From: an uncultured Clostridia bacterium
GTDB taxonomy: Bacteria; Bacillota; Clostridia; Peptostreptococcales; Anaerovoracaceae
Assembly (NCBI GenBank): GCA_934255435.1
Contig: CAKQNZ010000110.1
Span: 1 to 7,223 of the forward strand
Reading direction: 5' to 3'
Length of the DNA: 7,223 bases
In this document: piece after piece, positions 1 through 7,124 of the stretch
How the letters are laid out: every line of letters begins with the position of its first letter
Numbering within the stretch: position 1 is the stretch's first letter
Made by a program: the position numbers and the translations under genes
The notes under the pieces: model-generated
Told to the model about the DNA's origin: nothing
Seen by the model: the letters and a program-made list of their open reading frames with translations, nothing else
Databases searched by the model: none

Positions 1-967
1 TGATATATCCCGTAAGGTCAGGGATCGGATGTGTCTTGTCGTCTTCAGGCATCGTAAGTATCGGTATCATGGTTATTGAACCTTCACTGTCCTCTTTCCT
101 TCCTGCTCTCTCGTACAGAGTAGCCAGGTCGGTATAGAGGTATCCCGGATAACCTCTTCTTCCCGGTACTTCCTTTCTTGCAGATGATACTTCACGAAGC
201 GCTTCTGCGTAGTTCGTTATGTCTGTAAGTATTACAAGCACATGCATGTCTTTTTCGAACGCCAGATACTCAGCTGCTGTCAGTGCCATACGAGGCGTTG
301 CGATACGCTCTATGGCAGGGTCGTTGGCCAGGTTTATGAACATAACTGTTCTGTCTATGGCGCCTGTATCCCTGAAGTCCGAAATGAAGTAGTCGGATTC
401 TTCAAAGGTTATACCTATAGCGCAGAATACTACTGCGAAGTTGGATTCTCCCTTCAGCACTTTAGCCTGTCTTGCGATCTGTGCAGCAAGTTTGGCATGA
501 GGAAGACCTGAACCTGAGAATATAGGCAGCTTCTGACCTCTTACAAGAGTGTTCAGACCATCTATTGCTGATACTCCGGTCTGTATGAATTCGTCAGGAT
601 ATACTCTGGCGGATGGATTCATAGGCAGTCCGTTGATATCTATCTTTCTTTCGGGTATGAGTTCAGGACCTCCGTCTATCGGCTCGCCCATTCCGGAGAA
701 TACTCTTCCCAGCATGTCTTCTGATACCGACAGCTCCAGTCCCTTTCCGAAAAAGCTTACTTTACTGTCTTCAAGATTTATTCCTGCAGAACTTTCGAAA
801 AGCTGTACCAGCACATCGCTGCCGTTTACTTCCAGGACTTTGCATCTTCTGCGTTCCCCGTTCTGCAGCTGGATTTCTCCAAGTTCATCATAGGCAACAT
901 TTTCAACATCCCTTACAAGCATAAGAGGGCCTGCTACCTCTGATATCGTTTTATATTCTTTAAGCAT
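1..967 (-). CDS. ntpB: V-type ATP synthase subunit B (non-catalytic nucleotide-binding), partial
   Basis: The first 322 residues plus one base are visible; about 135 more are expected beyond the left edge, since the family is near 460. The frame is open from ATG 967-965, which shares one base with the TAA of ntpA (TAATG). The N-terminus [18 protein letters not shown] resembles the NtpB opening. The P-loop position reads [10 protein letters not shown] (151-160), a degenerate form lacking the Gly-Lys-Thr, as expected for the regulatory subunit that alternates with A in the head. Further family blocks are [20 protein letters not shown] (249-268), [20 protein letters not shown] (269-288) and [20 protein letters not shown] (301-320). 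The arginine finger that completes the A-subunit active site (R350 in E. hirae) should lie just past the edge and cannot be checked. The gene is intact as far as seen. Confidence 0.98.
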   Translation of the reverse strand, partial: MLKEYKTISEVAGPLMLVRDVENVAYDELGEIQLQNGERRRCKVLEVNGSDVLVQLFESSAGINLEDSKVSFFGKGLELSVSEDMLGRVFSGMGEPIDGGPELIPERKIDINGLPMNPSARVYPDEFIQTGVSAIDGLNTLVRGQKLPIFSGSGLPHAKLAAQIARQAKVLKGESNFAVVFCAIGITFEESDYFISDFRDTGAIDRTVMFINLANDPAIERIATPRMALTAAEYLAFEKDMHVLVILTDITNYAEALREVSSARKEVPGRRGYPGYLYTDLATLYERAGRKEDSEGSITMIPILTMPEDDKTHPIPDLTGYI

Positions 968-2739
968 TACGCAGATACCTCCTCTTTGATGAGACTGTCA
1001 AGAGTCTTCGTAAGCTCCTCAGATGCAGCTGTCATATAGTCAGCCATCTCATCTTCAGATACATACTTGGCTCTTGCTATCTTTTCACGAACTTCCATTT
1101 TCAGTATGCTCTTTACATCAACGCCCTTTTCCAGTGCAGTTACCGACTCGTTGTAGAAAGTCAGTATCAGCTTCAGTATCCTGTATTGTTTGTCAAGGGA
1201 GGTATATGCGTCTGTATCATCGAATGCATTCTGCTGCAGATAGTCTTCTCTAATGGATCTTGATGCTTCCAGTATCAGTCTGTCAGATGGAGACAGTGAG
1301 TCATAGCCTACCAGTTTCACGATCTCTTCCAGCTCAGATTCGATCTGGAGCAGTTTATTTGTCTCTGTAACACATTTTGTCCAGTCATCAGCGATATTCT
1401 TGTCGAGCCATCTGCCTGTGGTATCACTGTAAAGTGAATATGATGTCAGCCAGTTTATCGACGGGAAGTGTCTCTTGTATGCCAGACCTGAATCCAGTCC
1501 CCAGAATACTTTTACTATACGGAGTGTCGACTGTACTACAGGGTCGGAGTTGTCTCCGCCTGCAGGTGAAACGGCACCTATAGCTGTCAGCGTACCTGTC
1601 CTGTCATCGCTCCCGAGGCATTTTACTTCGCCTGCTCTCTCATAGAACTGTGCCAATCTCGATGTCAGATATGCAGGGTATCCTTCTTCACCCGGCATTT
1701 CCTCCAGTCTTCCGGACATTTCACGAAGAGCTTCCGCCCATCTCGATGTGGAGTCGGCCATTATAGCTACAGAATATCCCATATCTCTGAAGTATTCTGC
1801 TATAGTTATACCTGTGTATATAGATGCTTCACGTGCTGCTACAGGCATGTCGGAAGTATTGGCTATGAGCACTGTACGGTTCATCAGCGACTCTCCAGAC
1901 CTCGGGTCCTTCAGTTCAGGGAACTCCATCAATACCTCTGTCATTTCGTTGCCTCGTTCTCCACATCCTACATATACTACCAGATCCACATCAGACCATT
2001 TTGCCAGCTGATGCTGCACGACTGTCTTACCTGAACCGAAAGGTCCCGGTACAGCTGCCGCACCGCCACGGACGATAGGAAACAGTGTATCTATGACACG
2101 CTGTCCTGTTATCATCGGAACTTCCGGTGACAGTTTCGTCTTGAACGGGCGCTGTTTTCTTACCGGCCATTTCTGCATCATTTTTATGTCATGCATTTTG
2201 CCGTTTTTATCTTTTATCTTTGCCACAGGCTCGACTATCGTATAAGTGCCGCCGTTTATTTCTGTCACTGTTCCTTCGATTCCCGGAGGTACCATTATCT
2301 TGTGTACGATGAGCTTGGTCTCATCCACCAGTCCTATGATGTCTCCTTCCTGCACTTTGTCTCCTGACTTTACAGAAGGTTTGAAGCTCCATTTCTTCTC
2401 ATGGTCGAGGGATGTTACTTCTATACCCCTGGCTATATTGCTGCCGGTCTTGTCCTTTATTACCTCCAGCGGTCTCTGTATACCATCGAAGATCATTTCC
2501 ATGATCCCCGGGCCGAGTTCAGCCGACAGAGGTTCACCTGTGGAAACTACCTTGTCGCCTGTTTTGAGACCTGCGGTTTCCTCGTATACCTGTATCGATG
2601 CCTTGTCACCGCGCATCTCGATTATCTCACCGATCAAACCCAGTTCGCCTACATGCACAACGTCAAACATATTGGCGCTTTTCATATTTTCAGCTACTAC
2701 AAGCGGACCGGAAATTTTTATTATCTGTCCATAGTCCAT
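967..2739 (-). CDS. ntpA: V-type ATP synthase catalytic subunit A
   Basis: This 590-residue protein is the catalytic subunit of the A3B3 head, converting ATP to ADP and phosphate or the reverse. Residues 1-70 form the beta-barrel start ([13 protein letters not shown]). A long V-type-specific insertion (about 110-190) includes LDHEKKWSF, a feature absent from the F-type beta subunit. The P-loop GPFGSGKT is at 232-239 (K238, T239), and GCGERGNE at 258-265 carries the catalytic E261 and R262. The Walker B strand is at 322-330 (YSVAIMADS), followed by [20 protein letters not shown] (331-350). These positions equal K238, T239, E261 and R262 of E. hirae NtpA as I recall them. The P-loop has Ser236 where eukaryotic A subunits have the redox-sensitive Cys. 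No intein interrupts it. The C-terminal helical domain ends in KEEVSA, whose codons contain the ntpB ribosome-binding site. Confidence 0.99.
   Translation of the reverse strand: MDYGQIIKISGPLVVAENMKSANMFDVVHVGELGLIGEIIEMRGDKASIQVYEETAGLKTGDKVVSTGEPLSAELGPGIMEMIFDGIQRPLEVIKDKTGSNIARGIEVTSLDHEKKWSFKPSVKSGDKVQEGDIIGLVDETKLIVHKIMVPPGIEGTVTEINGGTYTIVEPVAKIKDKNGKMHDIKMMQKWPVRKQRPFKTKLSPEVPMITGQRVIDTLFPIVRGGAAAVPGPFGSGKTVVQHQLAKWSDVDLVVYVGCGERGNEMTEVLMEFPELKDPRSGESLMNRTVLIANTSDMPVAAREASIYTGITIAEYFRDMGYSVAIMADSTSRWAEALREMSGRLEEMPGEEGYPAYLTSRLAQFYERAGEVKCLGSDDRTGTLTAIGAVSPAGGDNSDPVVQSTLRIVKVFWGLDSGLAYKRHFPSINWLTSYSLYSDTTGRWLDKNIADDWTKCVTETNKLLQIESELEEIVKLVGYDSLSPSDRLILEASRSIREDYLQQNAFDDTDAYTSLDKQYRILKLILTFYNESVTALEKGVDVKSILKMEVREKIARAKYVSEDEMADYMTAASEELTKTLDSLIKEEVSA
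978..984 (-). promoter_or_regulatory. Ribosome-binding site of ntpB inside ntpA
   Basis: GAGGAGG lies ten bases before the ntpB ATG and is encoded by the Lys-Glu-Glu-Val codons near the end of ntpA. With the one-base stop/start overlap it fixes the B start and suggests that A and B, needed in equal amounts, are translated together. Confidence 0.88.
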
Positions 2740-2745
2740 AATTTT

Positions 2746-2750
2746 CTCCT
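2746..2750 (-). promoter_or_regulatory. Ribosome-binding site of ntpA after a triple stop
   Basis: AGGAG lies six bases before the ntpA ATG in the 15-bp gap after subunit F. Reading on from the F stop gives TGA, TAG and TAG in frame; the third stop overlaps the first bases of this site. Confidence 0.85.
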
Positions 2751-2754
2751 ACTA

Positions 2755-3072
2755 TCAGTTGTTAAAGATATCCGCACCTACGGCTCTTTCTACATTTTTG
2801 TGTATGTTGTCCATGCCTATACCCAGACTGCCGTTTCTTCCGGGGACGGGTATTATCGCTGGAAGCATATCATCCTTGTACTTCTCCGCCACATCGAGGT
2901 TCACTGCAAAGATGTCCTCGGTCACGAAGATTATACCGTACTGTTTCTTCACCAGCTGTGCTACAAGATCACCGATATATGCTTCACGTTCTGTCTCGTA
3001 AACATCGAATCCCACAGCTTTGAAACCCATGACGCTTCCTCTGTCGCCTACAACAGCTATTTTAGTCTGCAT
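2755..3072 (-). CDS. ntpG: V-type ATP synthase subunit F (central stalk; NtpG in Enterococcus naming)
   Basis: This 105-residue protein is the small central-stalk subunit that binds subunit D and stabilises or regulates the rotor shaft. The N-terminal beta strand and glycine turn (KIAVVGDRGSVMGFKAVGFD, 4-23) and the strand GIIFVTEDIF (46-55) give the Rossmann-like fold of the family. The segment PAIIPVPGRNGSLGIGMDNI (71-90) is its most diagnostic part. The C-terminal tail (HKNVERAVGADIF) should be the helix that contacts the shaft. The length is typical (about 100-110). Its ATG lies inside the end of ntpC, with an 11-bp overlap, and GAGGTG sits five bases upstream within ntpC. It closes with three successive in-frame stops (TGA TAG TAG), the last running into the ntpA ribosome-binding site. 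Symbols differ: ntpG in E. hirae, atpF elsewhere; it is not the NtpF stalk subunit. Confidence 0.95.
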   Translation of the reverse strand: MQTKIAVVGDRGSVMGFKAVGFDVYETEREAYIGDLVAQLVKKQYGIIFVTEDIFAVNLDVAEKYKDDMLPAIIPVPGRNGSLGIGMDNIHKNVERAVGADIFNN

Positions 3073-4060
3073 AAATACACCTCAGTCTTTCTGTTATGAT
3101 GTCCTTAGGTATATCGAACAGTTTCGATACCAGCACAAGACGGCATGCCCTTACTTCCTGCTCCTTGAGATACAGGAATGCTATCACCGGTTCTATGCCG
3201 AAAGGTATTATCCTGGCTTTTTCAAAAAGATCCCTGAAGCATCCGTCTGCCTGCTGCTCGAATACACCTATGGAGCTTCCCTGCTTGATCTGCGCCACCG
3301 CCTCTGGTATACGTTCGCTCTGAGCAGTCTTCTCCGTCAGCGCTTTTATGCCGTCGAAACCGAATGCATAGGCTTCCTCAAGTTCACGTACAGAGAAACT
3401 TCCGCCCTCTGCAAATGCCTTTGATGCATTATGTGTATCTTTTTTCATTTTCAGAAGTCTGAGAGCCGATTTGATGTTCATCAGATCGATCTTTGCTTTC
3501 ACATACTCGCTGAGAGCCTCGCTGTCTATCGCTTCTGCCTTTTCATTCATCAGAGATATGACAGCCTTGTCTATCATCAGATCCACTGTCTGTGGATTGC
3601 CGGTTTTCGCAAGTGCATCTTTTGCCTCAAGTCCTGCCTGACCGAGAGTCTCAGGCAGCTGGCCGAACTCACCTGCGTCCATTTCCGCCCTCATCGCACT
3701 GATATCCACAGTGCCGCCGGATTTGTAAAGTCCTGAATAATCACCATCTGCAGCCTTGTCTTTTATCATGACTTTGAGATTGTGACCATCAACAGGATAT
3801 CTGAAGATATGAGTGATGCCCATATCACCGGTTATCTCTTCGATAAGGCTGTATGTTTCGCTTAGGCTTTCTTCGAATGCTTTTTCATAATCTTCTATGC
3901 CGTGATCTCTGAAAAGATTCTTGCCGGACAGGAGTCTGAACGCTTCAGATGAATTTTCTGCGTCTGCAGCCTTCAGCAGATCGTCCTTAGTTATAAGCTG
4001 GTTTTCCAGATATGTCACTCTGGCAGATGCGTGCAGGAAATCTGTATCTTTATAATGCAT
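3062..4060 (-). CDS. ntpC: V-type ATP synthase subunit C (d-type rotor adaptor)
   Basis: This 332-residue, mostly helical protein matches the C subunit (yeast Vma6/d homologue). In the family it is a funnel-shaped adaptor that sits on the K ring and receives the lower end of the central stalk, so that rotation passes to the ring. The N-terminal stretch YKDTDFLHASARVTYLENQL (3-22) looks like the family's usual opening, followed by the pattern in which KDDLLKAAD precedes a variable loop. No membrane segment or catalytic motif is visible, as expected for a structural adaptor. The length agrees with the bacterial family (about 320-385). The start lies six bases after the stop of ntpE, with GGGAGG overlapping that stop. 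The 3' end overlaps the start of the next gene by 11 bases in another frame. Confidence 0.94.
   Translation of the reverse strand: MHYKDTDFLHASARVTYLENQLITKDDLLKAADAENSSEAFRLLSGKNLFRDHGIEDYEKAFEESLSETYSLIEEITGDMGITHIFRYPVDGHNLKVMIKDKAADGDYSGLYKSGGTVDISAMRAEMDAGEFGQLPETLGQAGLEAKDALAKTGNPQTVDLMIDKAVISLMNEKAEAIDSEALSEYVKAKIDLMNIKSALRLLKMKKDTHNASKAFAEGGSFSVRELEEAYAFGFDGIKALTEKTAQSERIPEAVAQIKQGSSIGVFEQQADGCFRDLFEKARIIPFGIEPVIAFLYLKEQEVRACRLVLVSKLFDIPKDIITERLRCIYAD
3078..3083 (-). promoter_or_regulatory. Ribosome-binding site of the subunit F gene inside ntpC
   Basis: GAGGTG sits five bases before the ATG of subunit F, entirely within the ntpC coding sequence. It supports the start at 3072 even though this makes the two genes overlap by 11 bases. 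Confidence 0.85.
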
Positions 4061-4066
4061 GATAAG

Positions 4067-4651
4067 CTACCTCCCTGTATCTGCCGAAAAAAGCATTGCA
4101 GCGACCTCCGACACCATTTCCTTCTTTGCATTCTCTACCATAACATCGAATGTACAATTCGTCTCTGTAGTTTTCTCTTTTATGATAAGCCCTCCGGAAA
4201 AATCACCGTTTTCTTTATCTATGGTTATCTTTACACCATCCGGTTTTATCTTCCTGCCAAGTTTATCCTTATCATTGCTGTTCAGCTGCACGATGACTTC
4301 ATCACTGCTGCTGTATCTGCTGATAAGTTTTTCATACAGAGCTTTCTTTTCTGTATCAGGCATCGAAGCAAGTCTTTCGGCTGCTTTTTCGAATACTTTT
4401 TCTATTGCCTCTCTTCTTGCCGAAAGCAGGAGGTTCCTGCTTTCTATTCCAGCCTGAGAAAGATTCCTCTGACGTATACCGTCGGCTTCGGCATTTGCCT
4501 TCAACAGTATATTTTCTCTGGCTTTCAAAGCTTCCTTCTCATATAATTTCTGCAATTCTTCAGCTTCCTGCCTGCTGCTTTCCATTATTTTATCGGTTTC
4601 AGCCAGGCTCTGAGCCGAGATCGCATCCAGTATCTTTGAAATGCTCTCCAT
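4067..4651 (-). CDS. ntpE: V-type ATP synthase subunit E (peripheral stalk)
   Basis: This 194-residue soluble protein has the layout of subunit E, which together with G/H forms the stalks that hold the A3B3 head still against rotor torque. Residues 1 to about 95 are a long charged helix rich in Glu, Lys, Ala and Gln, predicted to form a coiled coil with the G/H subunit. From about 100 to the end is a compact mixed alpha/beta domain that binds the top of the head; it contains the SGGLIIKEK segment (about 152-160) typical of the family. The length is normal (about 185-200). The start is supported by GGAGG seven bases upstream, in the 30-bp gap after ntpK. The protein ends in TGR, and those last codons (GGG AGG TAG) double as the ribosome-binding site for ntpC. 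Subunit E sequences diverge quickly, but length, fold pattern and operon position agree. Confidence 0.93.
   Translation of the reverse strand: MESISKILDAISAQSLAETDKIMESSRQEAEELQKLYEKEALKARENILLKANAEADGIRQRNLSQAGIESRNLLLSARREAIEKVFEKAAERLASMPDTEKKALYEKLISRYSSSDEVIVQLNSNDKDKLGRKIKPDGVKITIDKENGDFSGGLIIKEKTTETNCTFDVMVENAKKEMVSEVAAMLFSADTGR
4070..4075 (-). promoter_or_regulatory. Ribosome-binding site of ntpC at the end of ntpE
   Basis: GGGAGG, the final Gly-Arg codons of ntpE just before its TAG, lies nine bases before the ntpC ATG. It decides the ntpC start and suggests coupling of the two genes. Confidence 0.86.
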
Positions 4652-4658
4652 TGCTTTT

Positions 4659-4664
4659 CCTCCA
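4659..4664 (-). promoter_or_regulatory. Ribosome-binding site of ntpE
   Basis: TGGAGG lies in the 30-bp ntpK-ntpE gap, with seven bases between GGAGG and the ntpE ATG. It is the only site in the window that lies well clear of the upstream gene, so ntpE can initiate independently of ntpK. An out-of-frame ATG overlaps the start of the site. Confidence 0.85.
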
Positions 4665-4681
4665 TTTATGCTCAGTGTTTA

Positions 4682-5173
4682 TTACATCTTTATATTGAAT
4701 ATGAGGAGCATTGAGATAAGGAAAGCAAGGATAGCGTATGTTTCTACGAGGGCTGCTGATACCATGGCTTTTGAAACCTGATCAGGCTTTTTAGCGATTA
4801 TCTTTATACCTGCAGCTGATACTCTTCCCTGAGCTATACCTGATATGAGACCTACGATACCTACAGGAAGTGATGCTACCAGTATAGCTGCTCCTGTACC
4901 TACAGAAAGTTTAACGTCTCCGCTCATCATTCCTGAGTTGAGCATGATGATGAATCCGATAAGGAATCCGTATATACCCTGTGTACCAGGAAGCGCCTGG
5001 AGTACGAGGCACTGACCGAACTTTTCAGGATCTTCACTGAGGACTCCCGATGAAGCTTCACCTACTATACCTACACCCTTTGCAGAACCCATGCCTGCCA
5101 GTACAACTGCTATAGCTACTCCTATATATGCGTAGAAATTACCATTTGTAAATAATGTTGAAAAAGTTTCCAT
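4682..5173 (-). CDS. ntpK: V-type ATP synthase subunit K (c-ring proteolipid, predicted Na+-binding)
   Basis: This 163-residue membrane protein forms the rotor ring. It has four hydrophobic helices (about 12-30, 53-78, 91-116 and 135-160) made of two duplicated hairpins; for example, LPGTQGIYGFLIG (61-73) aligns with LVETYAILAFLIS (142-154). The ion carboxylate is E144 in the last helix; the matching position in hairpin 1 is G63, so each protomer should bind one ion. Known Na+ ligands in E. hirae NtpK are L61, T64, Q65, Q110 and E139. The equivalents here are L61, T64, Q65, Q115 and E144, all conserved, which predicts Na+ transport. The length is slightly above the 156 residues of E. hirae NtpK. 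The start lies one base after the stop of ntpI, with GGAGG nine bases upstream. The gene ends in two in-frame stops (TAATAA). Confidence 0.97.
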   Translation of the reverse strand: METFSTLFTNGNFYAYIGVAIAVVLAGMGSAKGVGIVGEASSGVLSEDPEKFGQCLVLQALPGTQGIYGFLIGFIIMLNSGMMSGDVKLSVGTGAAILVASLPVGIVGLISGIAQGRVSAAGIKIIAKKPDQVSKAMVSAALVETYAILAFLISMLLIFNIKM

Positions 5174-5174
5174 T

Positions 5175-7124
5175 TTATTTTTCCTCCGTTACTTTTACAT
5201 ATTTAGTCTTTATTGCCAGCGGTTCGAATTTTGTTCCGCCGCCTTCATAATATTTTCCAAAGAATTCAACGTACTGCAGTCTTGCTGAATGTACATATGC
5301 ACCGAGTGCATTGATGCCAAGGTTCAGCATATGTCCTGCTGCGAATATCACGATGAACAGTATAGCGCCGATTATATTCCCGCCTGCCATGCTGCCCATG
5401 ATATTGACAACGCTTCCTACTACACCTGTCGCCAGACCCAGTGCCAGTATTCTCGAATATGACAGTACGTCTGAAAAGTATCCTGTTACATCGTACAGGC
5501 TCATTATACCTGATGTTATTTTTCCTATTATCGTCGGTTTTTCTCTGCCCTGTGTCAGTACCAGTCCCGCTGCACCTGCTATCGACATTATCTTGCCGAC
5601 GAGGTCAAGCGGTGCCGGTGTCAGCAGCAGCGGCAGTCCTATCAGGAAAATGTACCAGAATCCGACATCGAATATGGCGCTCCAGACATGACCTCGTTTG
5701 ATAAGTATATATCCTTTGATACCCATACCTACAAACAGATGCACGACTCCCAGAGCGCATGCCAGTATGAGCACCGTCATAGGTTCATGCAATGGATCTA
5801 TCAGCATCGGCATCGTTATCTCCTTGCCGAAGAATGTCTTCGCAACAGTAGGTATCGCATCGCCGAATACACTGCCGTACATGAGTCCCCAGAAGATAGT
5901 GGATATACCGCATATACCTATCATCTTCATCAGACGTTTCGCACCATCTCCAAGGTCCAGCAGCTTCGCTCCTCCAAGACCTCCTATTAGCAGCAGCAGT
6001 CCGTATCCTGCATCCGACAGCATCATTCCGAAGAAGATAAAGAAAAACAGTCCGATTGCCCAGTTGGTATCGATGCTGTGTGAATCAGGAAGCGAATACA
6101 TTTCTGTTATTGCTCCGAAGGGTTCCACGAGTTTGCTGTTTTTCATAAGAACAGGGAATGGCTCGTCATCAGCTGGCTTTTCATATTCACAGCAGCAGTC
6201 GAACTTTCCGATGCGTTTATCCAACATCGCTTTTTTGTTTGCCGGTATCCACCCTGAAATGATATCGACAGTATCTGTCCTCATGAAATCTTCATGCCCT
6301 GAAAGGCACTGTATCCTTACTTTCACGGCATCACATGCCATTTCCAGTTTTTCAAGCTCAGATGCCATTGCTTCAAGCTCCTGAGTCTTGTTTTCGATAC
6401 CAGCTGTGAGTTCAGTTATCCTGCCCTCGCATGCAGCTATGTTATCGCTGAATGTACCGCTGATGTCTTCGATCTTGAATTCTCTGGCGCCATACATACC
6501 TGCAATGTCTCTGACACTGCGTTCTTCAGATACAGGATAAACAACTGCTATATACTGCTCATCCTGCTCTGCGCTGACAAGTTCAGCATAAAGCGCTGTG
6601 TCCTTTTCATCTGCAGCTGCTTTCAGGTCGCCTATGACAGGTGGTCCCTGAAGTATATAGCATGAAATACCGCATGTGCCGGTCTTCATATCTTCTGCAG
6701 CTATATCCAGTGATTTCCATGGCAGATATGATGTCTTCCGGAATTCTTCTTTTTTGAGTTCCTTGTTCAGTTCCTCACGTTCGCTTACGATGCTGCTGAC
6801 ACGTTCGCATATTTTCATCGTGTCCATGAGCATATCGTCATCCATGAGGCTGCTGTATGAAACTTCCGGTCTTTTAGCAAAGAGTCCTTTCTTGCTGCCA
6901 TAGACCTTGAGCGTTTCTATGCTGCTCGTAAGATCGGCAAGAAGTGTTTCCTCCCTGGAAAGGTCAAGACCCTCGCCGGGTTGCAGTACCCTGGCAGTGT
7001 CTTCAGGCAGCATTGACTGAGTTCTCTCTGTCTGTACCACGCCTGCCTTCAGCAGTTCCTCCATTATGTCCGAGGTCTGGTTCCTCAAGCAATATATATG
7101 GAGTTTTTCCATTTTTTCGATCAT
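5175..7124 (-). CDS. ntpI: V-type ATP synthase subunit I (a-subunit, membrane stator)
   Basis: This 649-residue protein is the stator subunit that forms the two ion half-channels against the K ring and anchors the peripheral stalks. Residues 1-350 are cytoplasmic, with helical, charged stretches (about 105-130 and 230-270) expected to form the coiled-coil arm. From about 352 onward there are roughly eight hydrophobic segments: near 353-370, 372-388, 400-422, 448-470, 485-503, 508-525, 550-580 and 583-613. The motif SDVLSYSRILALGLA (551-565) carries R558, the family's essential arginine facing the rotor carboxylate; a second conserved-type arginine, R615, follows in VHSARLQYVEFF. The length is normal for NtpI (about 650). 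The start MIEKMEKL matches the family's usual opening better than the internal Met5. No strong Shine-Dalgarno site precedes it, and the ATGA overlap with the upstream gene suggests coupled reinitiation. An unusual Cys-Cys-Cys run lies at 310-312. Confidence 0.97.
   Translation of the reverse strand: MIEKMEKLHIYCLRNQTSDIMEELLKAGVVQTERTQSMLPEDTARVLQPGEGLDLSREETLLADLTSSIETLKVYGSKKGLFAKRPEVSYSSLMDDDMLMDTMKICERVSSIVSEREELNKELKKEEFRKTSYLPWKSLDIAAEDMKTGTCGISCYILQGPPVIGDLKAAADEKDTALYAELVSAEQDEQYIAVVYPVSEERSVRDIAGMYGAREFKIEDISGTFSDNIAACEGRITELTAGIENKTQELEAMASELEKLEMACDAVKVRIQCLSGHEDFMRTDTVDIISGWIPANKKAMLDKRIGKFDCCCEYEKPADDEPFPVLMKNSKLVEPFGAITEMYSLPDSHSIDTNWAIGLFFFIFFGMMLSDAGYGLLLLIGGLGGAKLLDLGDGAKRLMKMIGICGISTIFWGLMYGSVFGDAIPTVAKTFFGKEITMPMLIDPLHEPMTVLILACALGVVHLFVGMGIKGYILIKRGHVWSAIFDVGFWYIFLIGLPLLLTPAPLDLVGKIMSIAGAAGLVLTQGREKPTIIGKITSGIMSLYDVTGYFSDVLSYSRILALGLATGVVGSVVNIMGSMAGGNIIGAILFIVIFAAGHMLNLGINALGAYVHSARLQYVEFFGKYYEGGGTKFEPLAIKTKYVKVTEEK
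5183..5187 (-). promoter_or_regulatory. Ribosome-binding site of ntpK inside ntpI
   Basis: GGAGG lies nine bases before the ntpK ATG and is encoded by the Thr-Glu-Glu codons at the end of ntpI. An A-rich spacer follows, which would suit the high output needed for a protein present in many copies per ring. Confidence 0.86.

Noticed and set aside
242..893. Two plus-strand open frames opposite ntpB
   Set aside because: They lie wholly within the antisense of ntpB, whose continuous conserved motifs show the coding strand.
1..967. ntpB as a broken gene because it lacks an end and a canonical P-loop
   Set aside because: It is cut only by the window edge, and a degenerate P-loop is normal for the non-catalytic B subunit.
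967..2739. Possible intein or regulatory cysteine in the catalytic subunit, as in eukaryotic V-ATPases
   Set aside because: The P-loop region is uninterrupted, total length is normal at 590 residues, and the P-loop position is Ser236 rather than Cys.
2401..3099. A 232-codon open frame on the plus strand opposite the ntpA/subunit F junction, with hydrophobic Tyr/His/Leu-rich stretches
   Set aside because: It lies antisense to two strongly conserved genes, has unlike-protein composition and no recognisable domain. It is the complement of their codon bias.
4031..4546. A 171-codon open frame on the plus strand opposite ntpE and the start of ntpC
   Set aside because: It is fully antisense to ntpE, Cys/Phe-rich, without a ribosome-binding site or family resemblance; a shadow frame.
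5698..6384. A 228-codon open frame on the plus strand opposite the membrane part of ntpI
   Set aside because: The Ser/Pro/Ile-rich translation mirrors the codons of the sense gene, and ntpI is clearly the real gene.
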